A stretch of 64,000 bases of DNA from Streptomyces cellostaticus (GTDB taxonomy: Bacteria > Actinomycetota > Actinomycetes > Streptomycetales > Streptomycetaceae), in the NCBI RefSeq assembly GCF_023630175.1, contig NZ_JALLIN010000013.1:1-64000 (forward strand). The letters run 5' to 3'. The translations under genes were made by a program, and so were the position numbers. A model generated the notes under the pieces. The model was given only the letters and a program-made list of their open reading frames with translations. It searched no databases and was not told the DNA's origin. This document shows, piece by piece, positions 1 to 9,724 of this stretch (positions are counted from its first letter, which is position 1; every line of letters begins with the position of its first letter).

Positions 1-89
1 GGGGGCGGGGGGTCCCCCCCGGCCCCCCCCGGCACCAGGGAGTGTCGTGTGGATCAGCTCGGGGCCGACCTGACCCGAACGACACCCCT

Positions 90-1316
90 CTAGTCCAGTG
101 TGGCGTTCTTCAAGGGCCTCGCCGGGTCGGCCAGCGCCTCGGCGTCCATGCGGCGGCCCGCCTCGATCAGCCGCCGGCCCTGGGCCAGGTCGCGGGGCCG
201 GCCCACGGCCAGCAGGGCCACCAGCCGGTCCTCGCGCAGCCAGCACACGGACCAGGCCGGGCTCTCCGGATCGCCCCGCCACACCATGCGGTCGGCTACG
301 GCGTGGTGGCCGGCGTACTGCACGAACCGGCCGAACTGCTCCGACCAGAAGTAGGGCACCGGGTCGTAGACGGCCGGGATCTCGCCGACGATGTTCGCGG
401 CGACCGTGCGCGGCCCCTGCAGGGCGTTGTCCCAGTGGTGGACCAGCAGCCGGGCGCCGTAGCGGGCGGACGGGAAGGAGGCGCAGTCCCCGACGGCGTA
501 CACGTCCTCGACGGAGGCGCGCAGCCGGTCGTCGGCCGACACCTCGCCGTGCGCGCCCAGCTCGATGCCGGAGCCGGCCAGCCAGGCGGTGGCCGGGCGG
601 GCGCCGATGCCCACCACGACGGCGTCCGCGGGCAGCCGGGTGCCGTCGTCGAGCAGCACCGCGCCGGGCTCCACGCGCGCCACGCGCGCGCCGGTGCGCA
701 GTTCGGCGCCGCTGTCGGCGTACCAGGCGGTCATGGGCGCGGCGACCTCGGCGGGCAGCGCGCCGGCGAGCGGCCGGTCGGCGGCCTCCACGACGGTCAC
801 GGCGCAGCCCGCCTCACGGGCGGCGGTGGCGAACTCGGCGCCGATCCAGCCGGCGCCCACGACCACGATGTCGTGCTGCCGGGCCAGCACCGGCCGCAGC
901 CGTTCGGCGTCGTCCAGGGTGCGCAGCAGATGGACGCCGGGCACCCCCTCGGTGCCGGGCAGGGTGACCGGTTCGGCGCCGGTGGCGAGGACCAGGGCGT
1001 CGTACGGCACGGGACCGGCCTCGGTGTCCAGCTCGTGGTCGGCGGGACGTACGCCGAGCGCCGCGCAGCCGAGCCTGAGTCCGATGCCCAGGGACTCGAA
1101 GTCCACGTCGAACGCGGAGCCCTCGGCCGTGCCGAGCAGCACCGCCTTGGAGAGCGGCGGCCGGTCGTAGGGCTGGTGGGGCTCGGCGCCGATCAGGGTG
1201 ACGGTGCCCGTGAAGCCCTGTTCCCGCAGGGCCACCGCGGTCTGCACCCCGGCCATGCCCGCGCCGGCGACGACCACGCGCCGCGGCGTGCCCTGCTGTG
1301 CTGTCTGCTCGCTCAC
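90..1316 (-). CDS. NAD(P)/FAD-dependent oxidoreductase, ferredoxin-reductase type
   Basis: This 408-residue protein has the two-dinucleotide-fold layout of rubredoxin/ferredoxin reductases. The FAD-binding GAGMAG motif lies near residues 18-23, a PYDRPPLSK segment follows around residue 50, the NAD(P)H-binding GAGWIG motif is mid-protein, and a YAVGDCAS FAD motif lies about two thirds along, before a reductase-type C-terminal domain. By family it would pass electrons from NAD(P)H through FAD to a small ferredoxin or rubredoxin. No such partner gene is adjacent, so its partner is unknown. The GTG start is preceded only by a weak GGTGG-like site. It runs away from the thiamine operon, and its promoter would lie in the short gap before the next minus-strand gene. 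Family assignment is sure; substrate is not. Confidence 0.9.
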   Translation of the reverse strand: MSEQTAQQGTPRRVVVAGAGMAGVQTAVALREQGFTGTVTLIGAEPHQPYDRPPLSKAVLLGTAEGSAFDVDFESLGIGLRLGCAALGVRPADHELDTEAGPVPYDALVLATGAEPVTLPGTEGVPGVHLLRTLDDAERLRPVLARQHDIVVVGAGWIGAEFATAAREAGCAVTVVEAADRPLAGALPAEVAAPMTAWYADSGAELRTGARVARVEPGAVLLDDGTRLPADAVVVGIGARPATAWLAGSGIELGAHGEVSADDRLRASVEDVYAVGDCASFPSARYGARLLVHHWDNALQGPRTVAANIVGEIPAVYDPVPYFWSEQFGRFVQYAGHHAVADRMVWRGDPESPAWSVCWLREDRLVALLAVGRPRDLAQGRRLIEAGRRMDAEALADPARPLKNATLD

Positions 1317-1348
1317 CCGACCACCTTAGACAACTGACGCAACGTCAG

Positions 1349-1699
1349 TCAGGGGGCGTGCTCGGCGACCTGCTCCACCACGCTGGTCCCGGCGCCGTCC
1401 TGCGACTCCCACTCCCAGGTCTCCTCCAGCCGCACCCGCCCGTCGGGCAGCTCCACGACCGTCGACACACAGTGCCCCGAGGACGTGGTTCCGTCCTGCT
1501 TGAGCTGCACGTACCGGAAGTCCAGCCGGTCGCCCTCCCGGGTGCCGACCAGGTGGCCGCGCACCACGTCGCCGCCCGCGTACTCGGCCCAGACCTCCCC
1601 GTCCCGCTCGTGGTAGGCGAAGCGGGTGCGCGTGCCCACCTGGCCCGGGGCCTGGTCCGCCACCGGGGCGAGGAGGAGTCCGTCGAGCGAGGGGGCCAT
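1349..1699 (-). CDS. Small conserved protein, lipocalin-like (n-acetylglutamate synthase-annotated family)
   Basis: This 116-residue protein contains alternating short beta-strand-like segments (TRFAYHERDGEVWAEY, then GGDVVRGHLVGT, then DFRYVQL). That pattern resembles a small beta-barrel family which databases often mislabel as n-acetylglutamate synthase. It has no signal peptide, membrane segment or obvious catalytic motif. It faces away from thiO, with the TPP riboswitch in the shared upstream gap. Function is unknown; I call it a real gene because of its codon bias and its recognisable family pattern. Confidence 0.75.
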   Translation of the reverse strand: MAPSLDGLLLAPVADQAPGQVGTRTRFAYHERDGEVWAEYAGGDVVRGHLVGTREGDRLDFRYVQLKQDGTTSSGHCVSTVVELPDGRVRLEETWEWESQDGAGTSVVEQVAEHAP

Positions 1700-1756
1700 G
1701 GGGCGGGGCTCCTTACGGGGTGGGGGCGCCGAGGGCTAGGGTGGCCACCGTACAAG

Positions 1757-1850
1757 CACTCGCGGGAGCCCGGACGGACCGGGCTGAGAGGGAGGCTGGC
1801 GGCCTCCGACCGTACGAACCTGATCCGGGTCATGCCGGCGAAGGGAGGGG
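1757..1850 (+). promoter_or_regulatory. TPP riboswitch (THI box) upstream of thiO
   Basis: The conserved THI-box blocks are present in order. CTGAGAG lies around 1784-1790, an optional P3a hairpin is formed by GGAGGC at 1791-1796 and GCCTCC at 1802-1807, then comes ACCTGATCCGGGTCATGCCGG, ending in CGAAGGGAGG. The last block contains the thiO Shine-Dalgarno sequence (GGAGGGG, 1844-1850), about 10 nt before the ATG. By established TPP-riboswitch behaviour, bound thiamine pyrophosphate would close the terminal helix and hide this site, giving translational repression of thiO-thiS-thiG. Confidence 0.95.
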
Positions 1851-1860
1851 CTGGACGCCC

Positions 1861-4020
<2,160 letters not shown>

Positions 4021-4021
<1 letters not shown>

Positions 4022-4184
4022 GGGCTGTCCCGTGATCCCCGGTGGGGGCGGCGCGCGGCGTCGGATGCGGTGCGTCGCACGGCGGAGGGTCGTCCTCGTA
4101 CGGGGCGTATTAGGGCGATCCGACAACGCGGCGAGGTGCCGTGGGCCGTCGTCGTGCGCCCGCCGGGGATCGCGGGACAGCCCT
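4021..4184. repeat. MITE-like palindromic element with 22-bp terminal inverted repeats
   Basis: The left end (4021-4042, starting AGGGCTGTCCCG) and the right end (4163-4184, ending CGGGACAGCCCT) are inverted copies that match at 21 of 22 positions. The interior is 120 bp and encodes nothing convincing. The interior block GGATGCGGTGCGTCGC and the block ACAACGCGGCGAGGTGCC recur in the relative at 25970-26108. Size, terminal repeats and lack of coding suggest a miniature inverted-repeat element. Flanking bases (TAA left, TCA right) hint at a 3-bp TNA target duplication but differ at the centre base. Which transposase moved it is not visible here. Confidence 0.8.
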
Positions 4185-4197
4185 CAGTACCGCGTCG

Positions 4198-4346
4198 GCC
4201 GAGGTTCCCCCGTCGAGGAGCGGCGTCCGGCGGGTGCTCACGGCGTGCGGCCGGAAGCCCTCGTACCGGGTGCGCTCGGGCCGTCGGCCGGTGCGGCGGG
4301 CGTGCCCGCCGGACGCCGCGACGGGGCGCACCGCGGCCGGCGCGGC
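4198..4346. repeat. Second palindromic repeat module next to the MITE-like element
   Basis: CGGCGTCCGGCGGG (4221-4234) and CCCGCCGGACGCCG (4305-4318) are exact inverted copies 70 nt apart. The left part, 4198-4237, matches 52406-52445 at about 35 of 40 positions. The right part, 4276-4346, matches 26155-26225 at about 61 of 71 positions. The module is therefore dispersed and partly separable. The rest of the gap up to the kinase (4347-4506) shows no gene, only the kinase promoter. Confidence 0.7.
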
Positions 4347-4493
4347 AGCAGTGCCGTGAGGGTTCGCCCGTCCCGTCGGGGCGCGCCTTCGCCGACGGTC
4401 GGCACCGGCCGGGCGGCCCGCGGGGACGGTCACAGCTCTGCTGCAGTACGTCACCGGAACGGCGCAGCGTGCGGCGGTGTCCGCCGGTCCTCG

Positions 4494-4499
4494 TAGACT
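4494..4499 (+). promoter_or_regulatory. -10 box of a leaderless kinase promoter
   Basis: TAGACT matches the streptomycete -10 consensus and ends 7 nt before the GTG at 4507. Transcription would therefore start at or beside the start codon. No ribosome-binding site precedes this GTG, which fits a leaderless mRNA. No good -35 box is evident. Confidence 0.6.
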
Positions 4500-4506
4500 C
4501 GCCTGC

Positions 4507-6432
4507 GTGGATACGACCCTTCAGGACCCGCTGGTCGGGCAGGTGCTCGACGGACGCTATCGCGTCGACGCGCGGATCGCTGTCGGCGGGATGGCCACGG
4601 TCTACCGGGCCCTGGACACCCGTCTGGACCGCGTGCTCGCGCTCAAGGTGATGCACCCGGCGCTGGCGGCCGACGGGTCGTTCGTGGACCGGTTCATCCG
4701 CGAGGCCAAGTCGGTCGCCCGGCTCGCCCACCCCAACGTGGTGCAGGTCTTCGACCAGGGCACCGACGCGTCGTACGTGTACCTGGCGATGGAGTACGTC
4801 GCCGGGTGCACGCTGCGGGACGTGCTGCGCGAGCGGGGGGCGCTGCAGCCCCGGGCGGCACTGGACATCCTGGAGCCGGTGCTGGCGGCGCTCGGCGCCG
4901 CGCACCGGGCCGGTTTCGTGCACCGCGACATGAAGCCCGAGAACGTGCTGATAGGCGACGACGGGCGGGTCAAGGTCGCCGACTTCGGGCTGGTGCGGTC
5001 GGTGGACACGGTGACCAGCACCACGGGTTCCGTCCTCGGGACCGTGTCGTACCTGGCGCCCGAGCAGATCGAGCAGGGCACCGCCGACCCGCGGGTCGAC
5101 GTGTACGCCTGCGGCGTCGTGCTCTACGAGATGCTGACCGGCGGCAAGCCGCACGCGGGGGACTCCCCCGCCCAGATCCTCTACAGGCACATCCACGAGG
5201 ACGTGCCGCCGCCCTCCGGGCTCGTGCCCGGGCTGCCGCCGGAGCTGGACGAACTGGTCGCCTCGGCGACCGCGCGCACCCCGGACCTCAGGCCGGACGA
5301 CGCCGCCGCGCTCCTCGGCCAGGTGCTGCGGGTCCGTGCCGGGCTCAGCACCGGTCAGCTCGACGCCGTGCCGCCGCAGGCGCTGTCCGCGCAGCACGAC
5401 AACGCCGGGGACCGTACGAGCGTGATCCCGCGCTCGCTGACCGTGCCCCGGCCGCTGCCCGTGAACGAGGACGAGGGCCCGGCGGACGTCCGGCGCACCA
5501 GCCGGCTGCAGAGCCCGCCGGTGCCCGAACGCCGGGGGCCGCTCCGGCCGGGACGCCGGCTCGCCGCCCTGGTCGCCGCCGTGCTGGTGGTCCTCGGCGT
5601 GGGCGCGGGGTTCTGGTACATCAATTCCGGGCAGTTCACCAAGGTCCCGCCGCTGCTGGCCAAGACCGAGGAGCAGGCGACGGCGCGGCTGGAGTCGTCC
5701 GGGCTCCGGGTCAAGGAGATCAAGCGCGAGTACAACGACACGGTCGGCAGCGGCACGGTCATCAGCTCCGATCCGACGGCCGGGGCCCGCATCCGGGGCA
5801 ACGGCTCCGTGACCCTGGTCATCTCCCGGGGCCCGGAGATCGTGAAGGTGCCCGACCTGCGCGGGGTGCCGCTGGCCGAGGCTCGGCCGCGGCTGAAGTC
5901 GGCCGGGCTGGAGCCGGGCATGGTCGACCGCGCGTTCAGCGACAGCGTGGACCGGGGCTCGGTGATCGGCACCGACCCGGAGGCGGGCACCGAGCGGCAC
6001 GCGGGCTCGGCGATCGCGCTCCTGGTCAGCAAGGGCAGCCCCGTCGACGTGCCGGACGTCACCGGCGAGGACCAGGACAGCGCGCGGCAGGACCTCGAGG
6101 ACGCGGGTCTGAAGGTGAGGATCTCCGCGCAGCAGGTCAACTCCGAGTACGACAAGGGCCAGGTGGCCCGGCAGTCCCCGGGGGCGGACAGCCGGGCCGC
6201 CGAGGGCGACACGGTGACGCTGACCCTGTCCAAGGGCCCGGTGATGGTGGCGGTGCCGGACGTGGTCGGGTCGAGCGTGGACGACGCCAAGCAGCGGCTG
6301 GAGGCCGCCGGCTTCGAGGTGAGCGAGGACCGGGGTCTGCTCGGCCTGTTCGGCGACACCGTGAAGAAGCAGTCGGTGGACGCGGGCCGGAAGGCGCCCA
6401 AGGGGTCGACGATCACGATCACCATCCGCTGA
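4507..6432 (+). CDS. PASTA-domain Ser/Thr protein kinase (PknB/PknL type)
   Basis: This 641-residue membrane kinase has a Hanks-type catalytic domain at about residues 12-275: glycine loop VGGMATVY, ATP-binding K47 (ALKVM), catalytic HRD at 139-141 and DFG at 159-161. A basic and proline-rich linker leads to one membrane helix (about 350-372) and four PASTA repeats (about 376-641), which in this family bind peptidoglycan fragments or lipid II outside the cell. It likely senses the cell wall and phosphorylates division or envelope proteins. Position near DAHP synthase resembles pknL of mycobacteria and corynebacteria. The GTG at 4507 is chosen over an upstream GTG at 4477 because a TAGACT box lies just before it, suggesting leaderless expression. 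Confidence 0.93.
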   Translation: MDTTLQDPLVGQVLDGRYRVDARIAVGGMATVYRALDTRLDRVLALKVMHPALAADGSFVDRFIREAKSVARLAHPNVVQVFDQGTDASYVYLAMEYVAGCTLRDVLRERGALQPRAALDILEPVLAALGAAHRAGFVHRDMKPENVLIGDDGRVKVADFGLVRSVDTVTSTTGSVLGTVSYLAPEQIEQGTADPRVDVYACGVVLYEMLTGGKPHAGDSPAQILYRHIHEDVPPPSGLVPGLPPELDELVASATARTPDLRPDDAAALLGQVLRVRAGLSTGQLDAVPPQALSAQHDNAGDRTSVIPRSLTVPRPLPVNEDEGPADVRRTSRLQSPPVPERRGPLRPGRRLAALVAAVLVVLGVGAGFWYINSGQFTKVPPLLAKTEEQATARLESSGLRVKEIKREYNDTVGSGTVISSDPTAGARIRGNGSVTLVISRGPEIVKVPDLRGVPLAEARPRLKSAGLEPGMVDRAFSDSVDRGSVIGTDPEAGTERHAGSAIALLVSKGSPVDVPDVTGEDQDSARQDLEDAGLKVRISAQQVNSEYDKGQVARQSPGADSRAAEGDTVTLTLSKGPVMVAVPDVVGSSVDDAKQRLEAAGFEVSEDRGLLGLFGDTVKKQSVDAGRKAPKGSTITITIR

Positions 6433-6497
6433 CCGGTGAGCGGGATCACCGCAGACCGCCGGCCCGGCGGAGCGGGACGGCATGACACCCTGAACGG

Positions 6498-7400
6498 GTG
6501 ACCTCTCAGCAGTCCCGCTCCGCCGCCCCGCCCCTCTCCGGCCCCGCCCGCAACCCGATCGGCGGACACGTTCCCGTGGCCGGCGGTCTGCACTCGGTGG
6601 GGCTGTCCTACGCCCGGGAACTGAACGCCGAGGCCGTGCAGGTCTTCGTCGCCAACCCGCGCGGGTGGGCCACACCGGCCGGGAACCCGCGGCAGGACGA
6701 GGCGTTCCGGGAGGCGTGCGCCGCGGAGTCGCTCCCGGCGTACGTGCACGCCCCCTACCTGATCAACTTCGGCTCGCACACCGAGGCGACCGTGGAGCGT
6801 TCGGTGGAGTCGCTGCGGCACTCGCTGCGGCGCGGGCGGGAGATCGGGGCGCTCGGCGTGGTGGTGCACACGGGCAGCGCGACCGGCGGGCGGACCCGCG
6901 AGGTGGCGCTGGAACAGGTGCGCGCCCGCCTGCTGCCGCTGCTGGACGAGCTGACCCACGACGACGACCCGTTCCTGCTGCTGGAGTCGACCGCGGGGCA
7001 GGGCGCCTCGCTGTGCTCGCGCACCTGGGACTTCGGACCGTACTTCGAGGCGCTGGACGCCCATCCGAAGCTCGGCGTCTGCCTGGACACCTGTCACGTC
7101 TTCGCCGCCGGACACGACCTGGCCGGCCCCGGCGGCATGCACCGGACCCTCGACCTGCTGGTCGACACCGTCGGCGAGGGCCGGCTGAAGCTGATCCACG
7201 CCAACGACTCCAAGGACGTGACCGGTGCGCACAAGGACCGCCACGAGAACATCGGCGCGGGCCACATCGGCGAGGACCCGTTCCGCGCGCTGATGAACCA
7301 CCCGGCGACGGCGGGCGTGCCGCTCGTCATCGAGACTCCCGGCGGCAAGGAGGGGCACTCGGCGGACGTGGAGCGGCTGAAGAAGCTGCGGGATTCCTGA
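6498..7400 (+). CDS. nfo: Deoxyribonuclease IV (endonuclease IV, AP endonuclease family 2)
   Basis: The 300-residue TIM-barrel protein carries the AP-endonuclease family 2 zinc-ligand motifs: GGHVPVAGG at the start, a glutamate-containing LLLESTAGQG, LDTCHVFAAGHDL, HANDSKDVTGAHKDRHENIG and the closing VIETPGGKEG. By family it cleaves DNA at abasic sites during base-excision repair. The GTG start lies 65 nt after the kinase stop, so read-through from the kinase is possible but not required. A sugar-isomerase-like role is the alternative for this fold, but the motif set favours the nuclease. Confidence 0.88.
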   Translation: MTSQQSRSAAPPLSGPARNPIGGHVPVAGGLHSVGLSYARELNAEAVQVFVANPRGWATPAGNPRQDEAFREACAAESLPAYVHAPYLINFGSHTEATVERSVESLRHSLRRGREIGALGVVVHTGSATGGRTREVALEQVRARLLPLLDELTHDDDPFLLLESTAGQGASLCSRTWDFGPYFEALDAHPKLGVCLDTCHVFAAGHDLAGPGGMHRTLDLLVDTVGEGRLKLIHANDSKDVTGAHKDRHENIGAGHIGEDPFRALMNHPATAGVPLVIETPGGKEGHSADVERLKKLRDS

Positions 7401-7410
7401 CCGCGTAGGA

Positions 7411-7427
7411 ATACCCCTAGGGGGTAT
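7411..7427. promoter_or_regulatory. CsoR-like copper operator palindrome
   Basis: ATACCCCTAGGGGGTAT is a perfect inverted repeat of 7-bp arms around TAG. It resembles the GC-rich, ATACCC-ended operators bound by the copper repressor CsoR in streptomycetes. It sits directly upstream of a histidine-rich membrane-protein gene, in a place where bound repressor would block its promoter. The assignment rests on motif similarity and the nature of the downstream protein. Confidence 0.6.
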
Positions 7428-7475
7428 GGGGTTGCCATGGACACAGGAACCGCCCGTCCGGCATTGGGGGACCCC

Positions 7476-7991
7476 ATGGAGCACACGGCACAGACCGGGC
7501 ACCACCAGCAGCACGACCAGGGATCCGGGCACGGCCAGGGGCCCGGACACGGCCCGGCGAGCTGGGCGACGGCCGCGCAGGCCACCCTGCACTGCCTCAC
7601 CGGCTGCGCCGTCGGCGAGGTGCTCGGCATGGTCGTCGGCACCGCCGCCGGCTGGGGCAACCTGCCGACCACGCTGCTGGCGATCGTCCTGGCCTTCTTC
7701 TTCGGCTACTCGCTCACCATGCGCGGGGTGCTGAGGGCCGGCGTCGACCTGCGGACCGCGATCCGCGTGGCCCTGGCCGCGGACACCCTGTCCATCGCCG
7801 TGATGGAGCTGATCGACAACGGTGTGATCCTGGTCTGGCCGTCCGCGATGGACGCCACGCTCGGCGACGCGCTGTTCTGGATCTCGCTGGCCGTCTCACT
7901 GGTGATCGCCTTCGCCGTGACCACCCCGGTCAACAGGTGGACGATCGGTCGGGGCAAGGGGCACGCGATGGTGCACCAGTACCACCACTGA
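7476..7991 (+). CDS. DUF4396 membrane protein with His-rich ends, probable metal-related
   Basis: This 171-residue protein has an N-terminus crowded with His, Gln and Gly (about residues 3-25), then about four hydrophobic helices. The DUF4396 hallmark CLTGCAVGE lies at the first helix, and the protein ends MVHQYHH. The two cysteines and the histidine clusters would suit copper or another soft metal, consistent with the CsoR-like palindrome just upstream. An alternative ATG at 7437 (184 aa) lies only 9 nt after the palindrome; I prefer 7476, which has GGGGG 5 nt upstream and leaves a normal leader. Molecular function is unknown. Confidence 0.8.
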   Translation: MEHTAQTGHHQQHDQGSGHGQGPGHGPASWATAAQATLHCLTGCAVGEVLGMVVGTAAGWGNLPTTLLAIVLAFFFGYSLTMRGVLRAGVDLRTAIRVALAADTLSIAVMELIDNGVILVWPSAMDATLGDALFWISLAVSLVIAFAVTTPVNRWTIGRGKGHAMVHQYHH

Positions 7992-8010
7992 CCCGGCAGG
8001 GGCGCCGGGA

Positions 8011-8643
8011 TCAGAGCTCGGGACCCTCCCCGGGCTCCTCCTGGTACGAGTAGCGCTGCTCCTTCCAGGGGTCGCCGATGTTGTGATATCCGCGCTCCTC
8101 CCAGAAGCCGCGCCGGTCGGCGGTCATGTACTCCACGCCGCGGACCCACTTGGGGCCCTTCCACGCGTACAGGTGGGGGACGACCAGGCGGACCGGGAAG
8201 CCGTGTTCGGCGGTGAGGAGCTCGCCGTCCTTGTGGGTGGCGAAGATCGTGCGGTCGGAGGCGAAGTCGGCGAGCCGCAGGTTGGAGCTGAACCCGTACT
8301 CCGCCCACACCATCACATGGGTGACGTCCGGGGCCGGCGGCGCGAGGTCCAGGACCGCGCGGGCCGGGACACCGCCCCACTCCGCGCCGGTCATGCTGTA
8401 CTTCGTCACGCAGTGCAGATCGGCCACCACGGTGGTGTAGGGCAGCGCGGTGAACTCCTCGTGGCCCCAGGTGCGCTTGTCACCGTCGGCGGTGGCGCCG
8501 AAGACCCGGAACTCCCAGCGCTCGGGCCGGAACTTCGGTACCGGGCCGTAGTGCGTGACCGGCCAGCCGCGCTGCAGCCGCTGCCCCGGCGGAAGCTCGG
8601 GCCCTGCCGCTTCTCCAGACGCTCGCTCCACCGGATGACCCAT
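8011..8643 (-). CDS. Molybdopterin-dependent oxidoreductase, sulfite oxidase/MsrP-like domain
   Basis: This 210-residue protein is a single oxidoreductase molybdopterin-binding domain. It shows the molybdenum-coordinating cysteine C78 within LHCVTKYS, then FSSNLRL and LVVPHLYAWKGPKWV typical of the fold. There is no signal peptide and no dimerisation domain, so it looks like a cytoplasmic, short version of the sulfite oxidase/MsrP family; the substrate is unknown. The ATG at 8643 has an AGGA site about 9 nt upstream. It is convergent with the DUF4396 gene and divergent from bfr across an AT-rich gap. Confidence 0.88.
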   Translation of the reverse strand: MGHPVERASGEAAGPELPPGQRLQRGWPVTHYGPVPKFRPERWEFRVFGATADGDKRTWGHEEFTALPYTTVVADLHCVTKYSMTGAEWGGVPARAVLDLAPPAPDVTHVMVWAEYGFSSNLRLADFASDRTIFATHKDGELLTAEHGFPVRLVVPHLYAWKGPKWVRGVEYMTADRRGFWEERGYHNIGDPWKEQRYSYQEEPGEGPEL

Positions 8644-8718
8644 GTGTCCATCCTGACAGACCTCGGGCAGTGCCCTTGACCACCCTCCCCCAGGTCGGAC
8701 AAACGCCATCAAGCCGCC

Positions 8719-8744
8719 ACTTAAGTAATCAGTACTCACTTACT
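8719..8744. promoter_or_regulatory. AT-rich operator-like repeat between molybdo-enzyme and bfr
   Basis: In DNA that is otherwise over 70% GC this 26-bp stretch is about two thirds AT. It contains the palindromes ACTTAAGT (8719-8726) and AGTACT (8731-8736), plus AGTAA and TTACT half-sites 11 nt apart (8724-8728 and 8740-8744). The layout resembles a TetR-family operator, but no regulator gene is adjacent. It could control either divergent gene. Confidence 0.35.
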
Positions 8745-8811
8745 GGACGATCTTCCCGGCCGGTGAAATCATGCGGCGACCTGGTTCGACCACTTGAAGG
8801 AGTCCATCGCG

Positions 8812-9300
8812 ATGCAGGGCGACCCCGAGGTCATCGAACTGCTCAACGAGCAGCTGACCGCCGAGCTGACCGCGATCAACCAGTACTTCCTGCACGCCAA
8901 GCTGCAGGACCACAAGGGATGGACGAAGCTCGCCCAGTACACCCGGGCCGAGTCGTTCGACGAGATGCGGCACGCGGAGGTGCTCACCGACCGCATCCTG
9001 CTGCTGGACGGCCTGCCGAACTACCAGCGGCTCTTCCACGTGCAGGTCGGGCAGACGGTGGCCGAGATGTTCCGGGCCGACCGGCAGATCGAGGTCGAGG
9101 CCATCGACCGGCTGCGCCGCGGCGTCCAGCTCATGCGGGAGAAGGACGACATCACGTCGGCCAACATCTTCGAGGCGATCCTGGCCGACGAGGAGCACCA
9201 CATCGACTACCTGGACACCCAGCTCGAACTGGTGGACAAACTCGGTGAGGCGCTGTACCTGTCGACGGTGATCGAGCAGAGCCAGCCCGACCCGTCCTGA
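8812..9300 (+). CDS. bfr: Bacterioferritin
   Basis: Bacterioferritin forms a 24-subunit shell that oxidises Fe(II) and stores it as ferric mineral. This 162-residue subunit keeps every key residue at its classical number: ferroxidase ligands E18, E51, H54, E94, E127 and H130, Y25, and the haem ligand M52. The ATG at 8812 is chosen because GAAGGAG ends 9 nt upstream; a TTG at 8794 is rejected because it lies before that ribosome site. It faces bfd, whose product in other bacteria extracts iron from this shell. Confidence 0.96.
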   Translation: MQGDPEVIELLNEQLTAELTAINQYFLHAKLQDHKGWTKLAQYTRAESFDEMRHAEVLTDRILLLDGLPNYQRLFHVQVGQTVAEMFRADRQIEVEAIDRLRRGVQLMREKDDITSANIFEAILADEEHHIDYLDTQLELVDKLGEALYLSTVIEQSQPDPS

Positions 9301-9361
9301 CCGGGCGCCGGGGGCCTCGCCACGCACTGCGCGGCCGCGCGGGGCGGCGCCGGGCGCGGCG

Positions 9362-9586
9362 TCAGGCCGCGTCGTCCAGCCGGTCGAGGGCCGGCGCGTG
9401 CCGGTCGATCAGTTCCCGGCGGGGGCAGGCGCCCCGGCCGAGCAGCGCCTGGATGCGCCGTACGCAGCCGCCGCAGTCCGTGCCCGCCTTGCAGGCGGAG
9501 GCTATCTGGCGGGGGGTGCAGGCACCGTCCTCCGCGTGCTGCTTGACCTGGGCCTCGGTGACGCCGAAGCAACTGCAGACGTACAC
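9362..9586 (-). CDS. bfd: Bacterioferritin-associated ferredoxin Bfd
   Basis: This 74-residue [2Fe-2S] protein has four cysteine ligands: C4 and C6 (CSC) and C38 and C41 (CGGC). By family it docks on bacterioferritin and delivers electrons through haem to reduce and release stored iron. The GTG start has a textbook GGAGGTGA site. An iron box at 9639-9657 lies about 53 bp upstream, so it is probably induced when iron is scarce, the reverse of its convergent partner bfr. Confidence 0.93.
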   Translation of the reverse strand: MYVCSCFGVTEAQVKQHAEDGACTPRQIASACKAGTDCGGCVRRIQALLGRGACPRRELIDRHAPALDRLDDAA

Positions 9587-9638
9587 GCGGATTCACCTCC
9601 CGACGGGATCGCTGTTGTCATGCCGTCCCGTTTTCCGG

Positions 9639-9657
9639 TGAGGCAAACCTAACCTTA
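9639..9657 (-). promoter_or_regulatory. IdeR/DmdR-type iron box upstream of bfd
   Basis: Read on the bfd strand, TAAGGTTAGGTTTGCCTCA matches the actinobacterial iron-box consensus TTAGGTTAGGCTCACCTAA at 14 of 19 positions, including both central AGG and CCT blocks. DmdR1/IdeR with Fe(II) would bind here and repress bfd in iron-replete cells. Confidence 0.7.
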
Positions 9658-9724
9658 CCCATCGCGTCGGAAGCGCAAAAGTACGCGGGGCGCGGATCCG
9701 GTGTGATCCGCGCCCCAGATCACC

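Noticed and set aside
1..40. A terminator in the G and C runs at the window start
   Set aside because: The runs are low-complexity and the flanking gene is outside the window, so no stem can be assigned with confidence.
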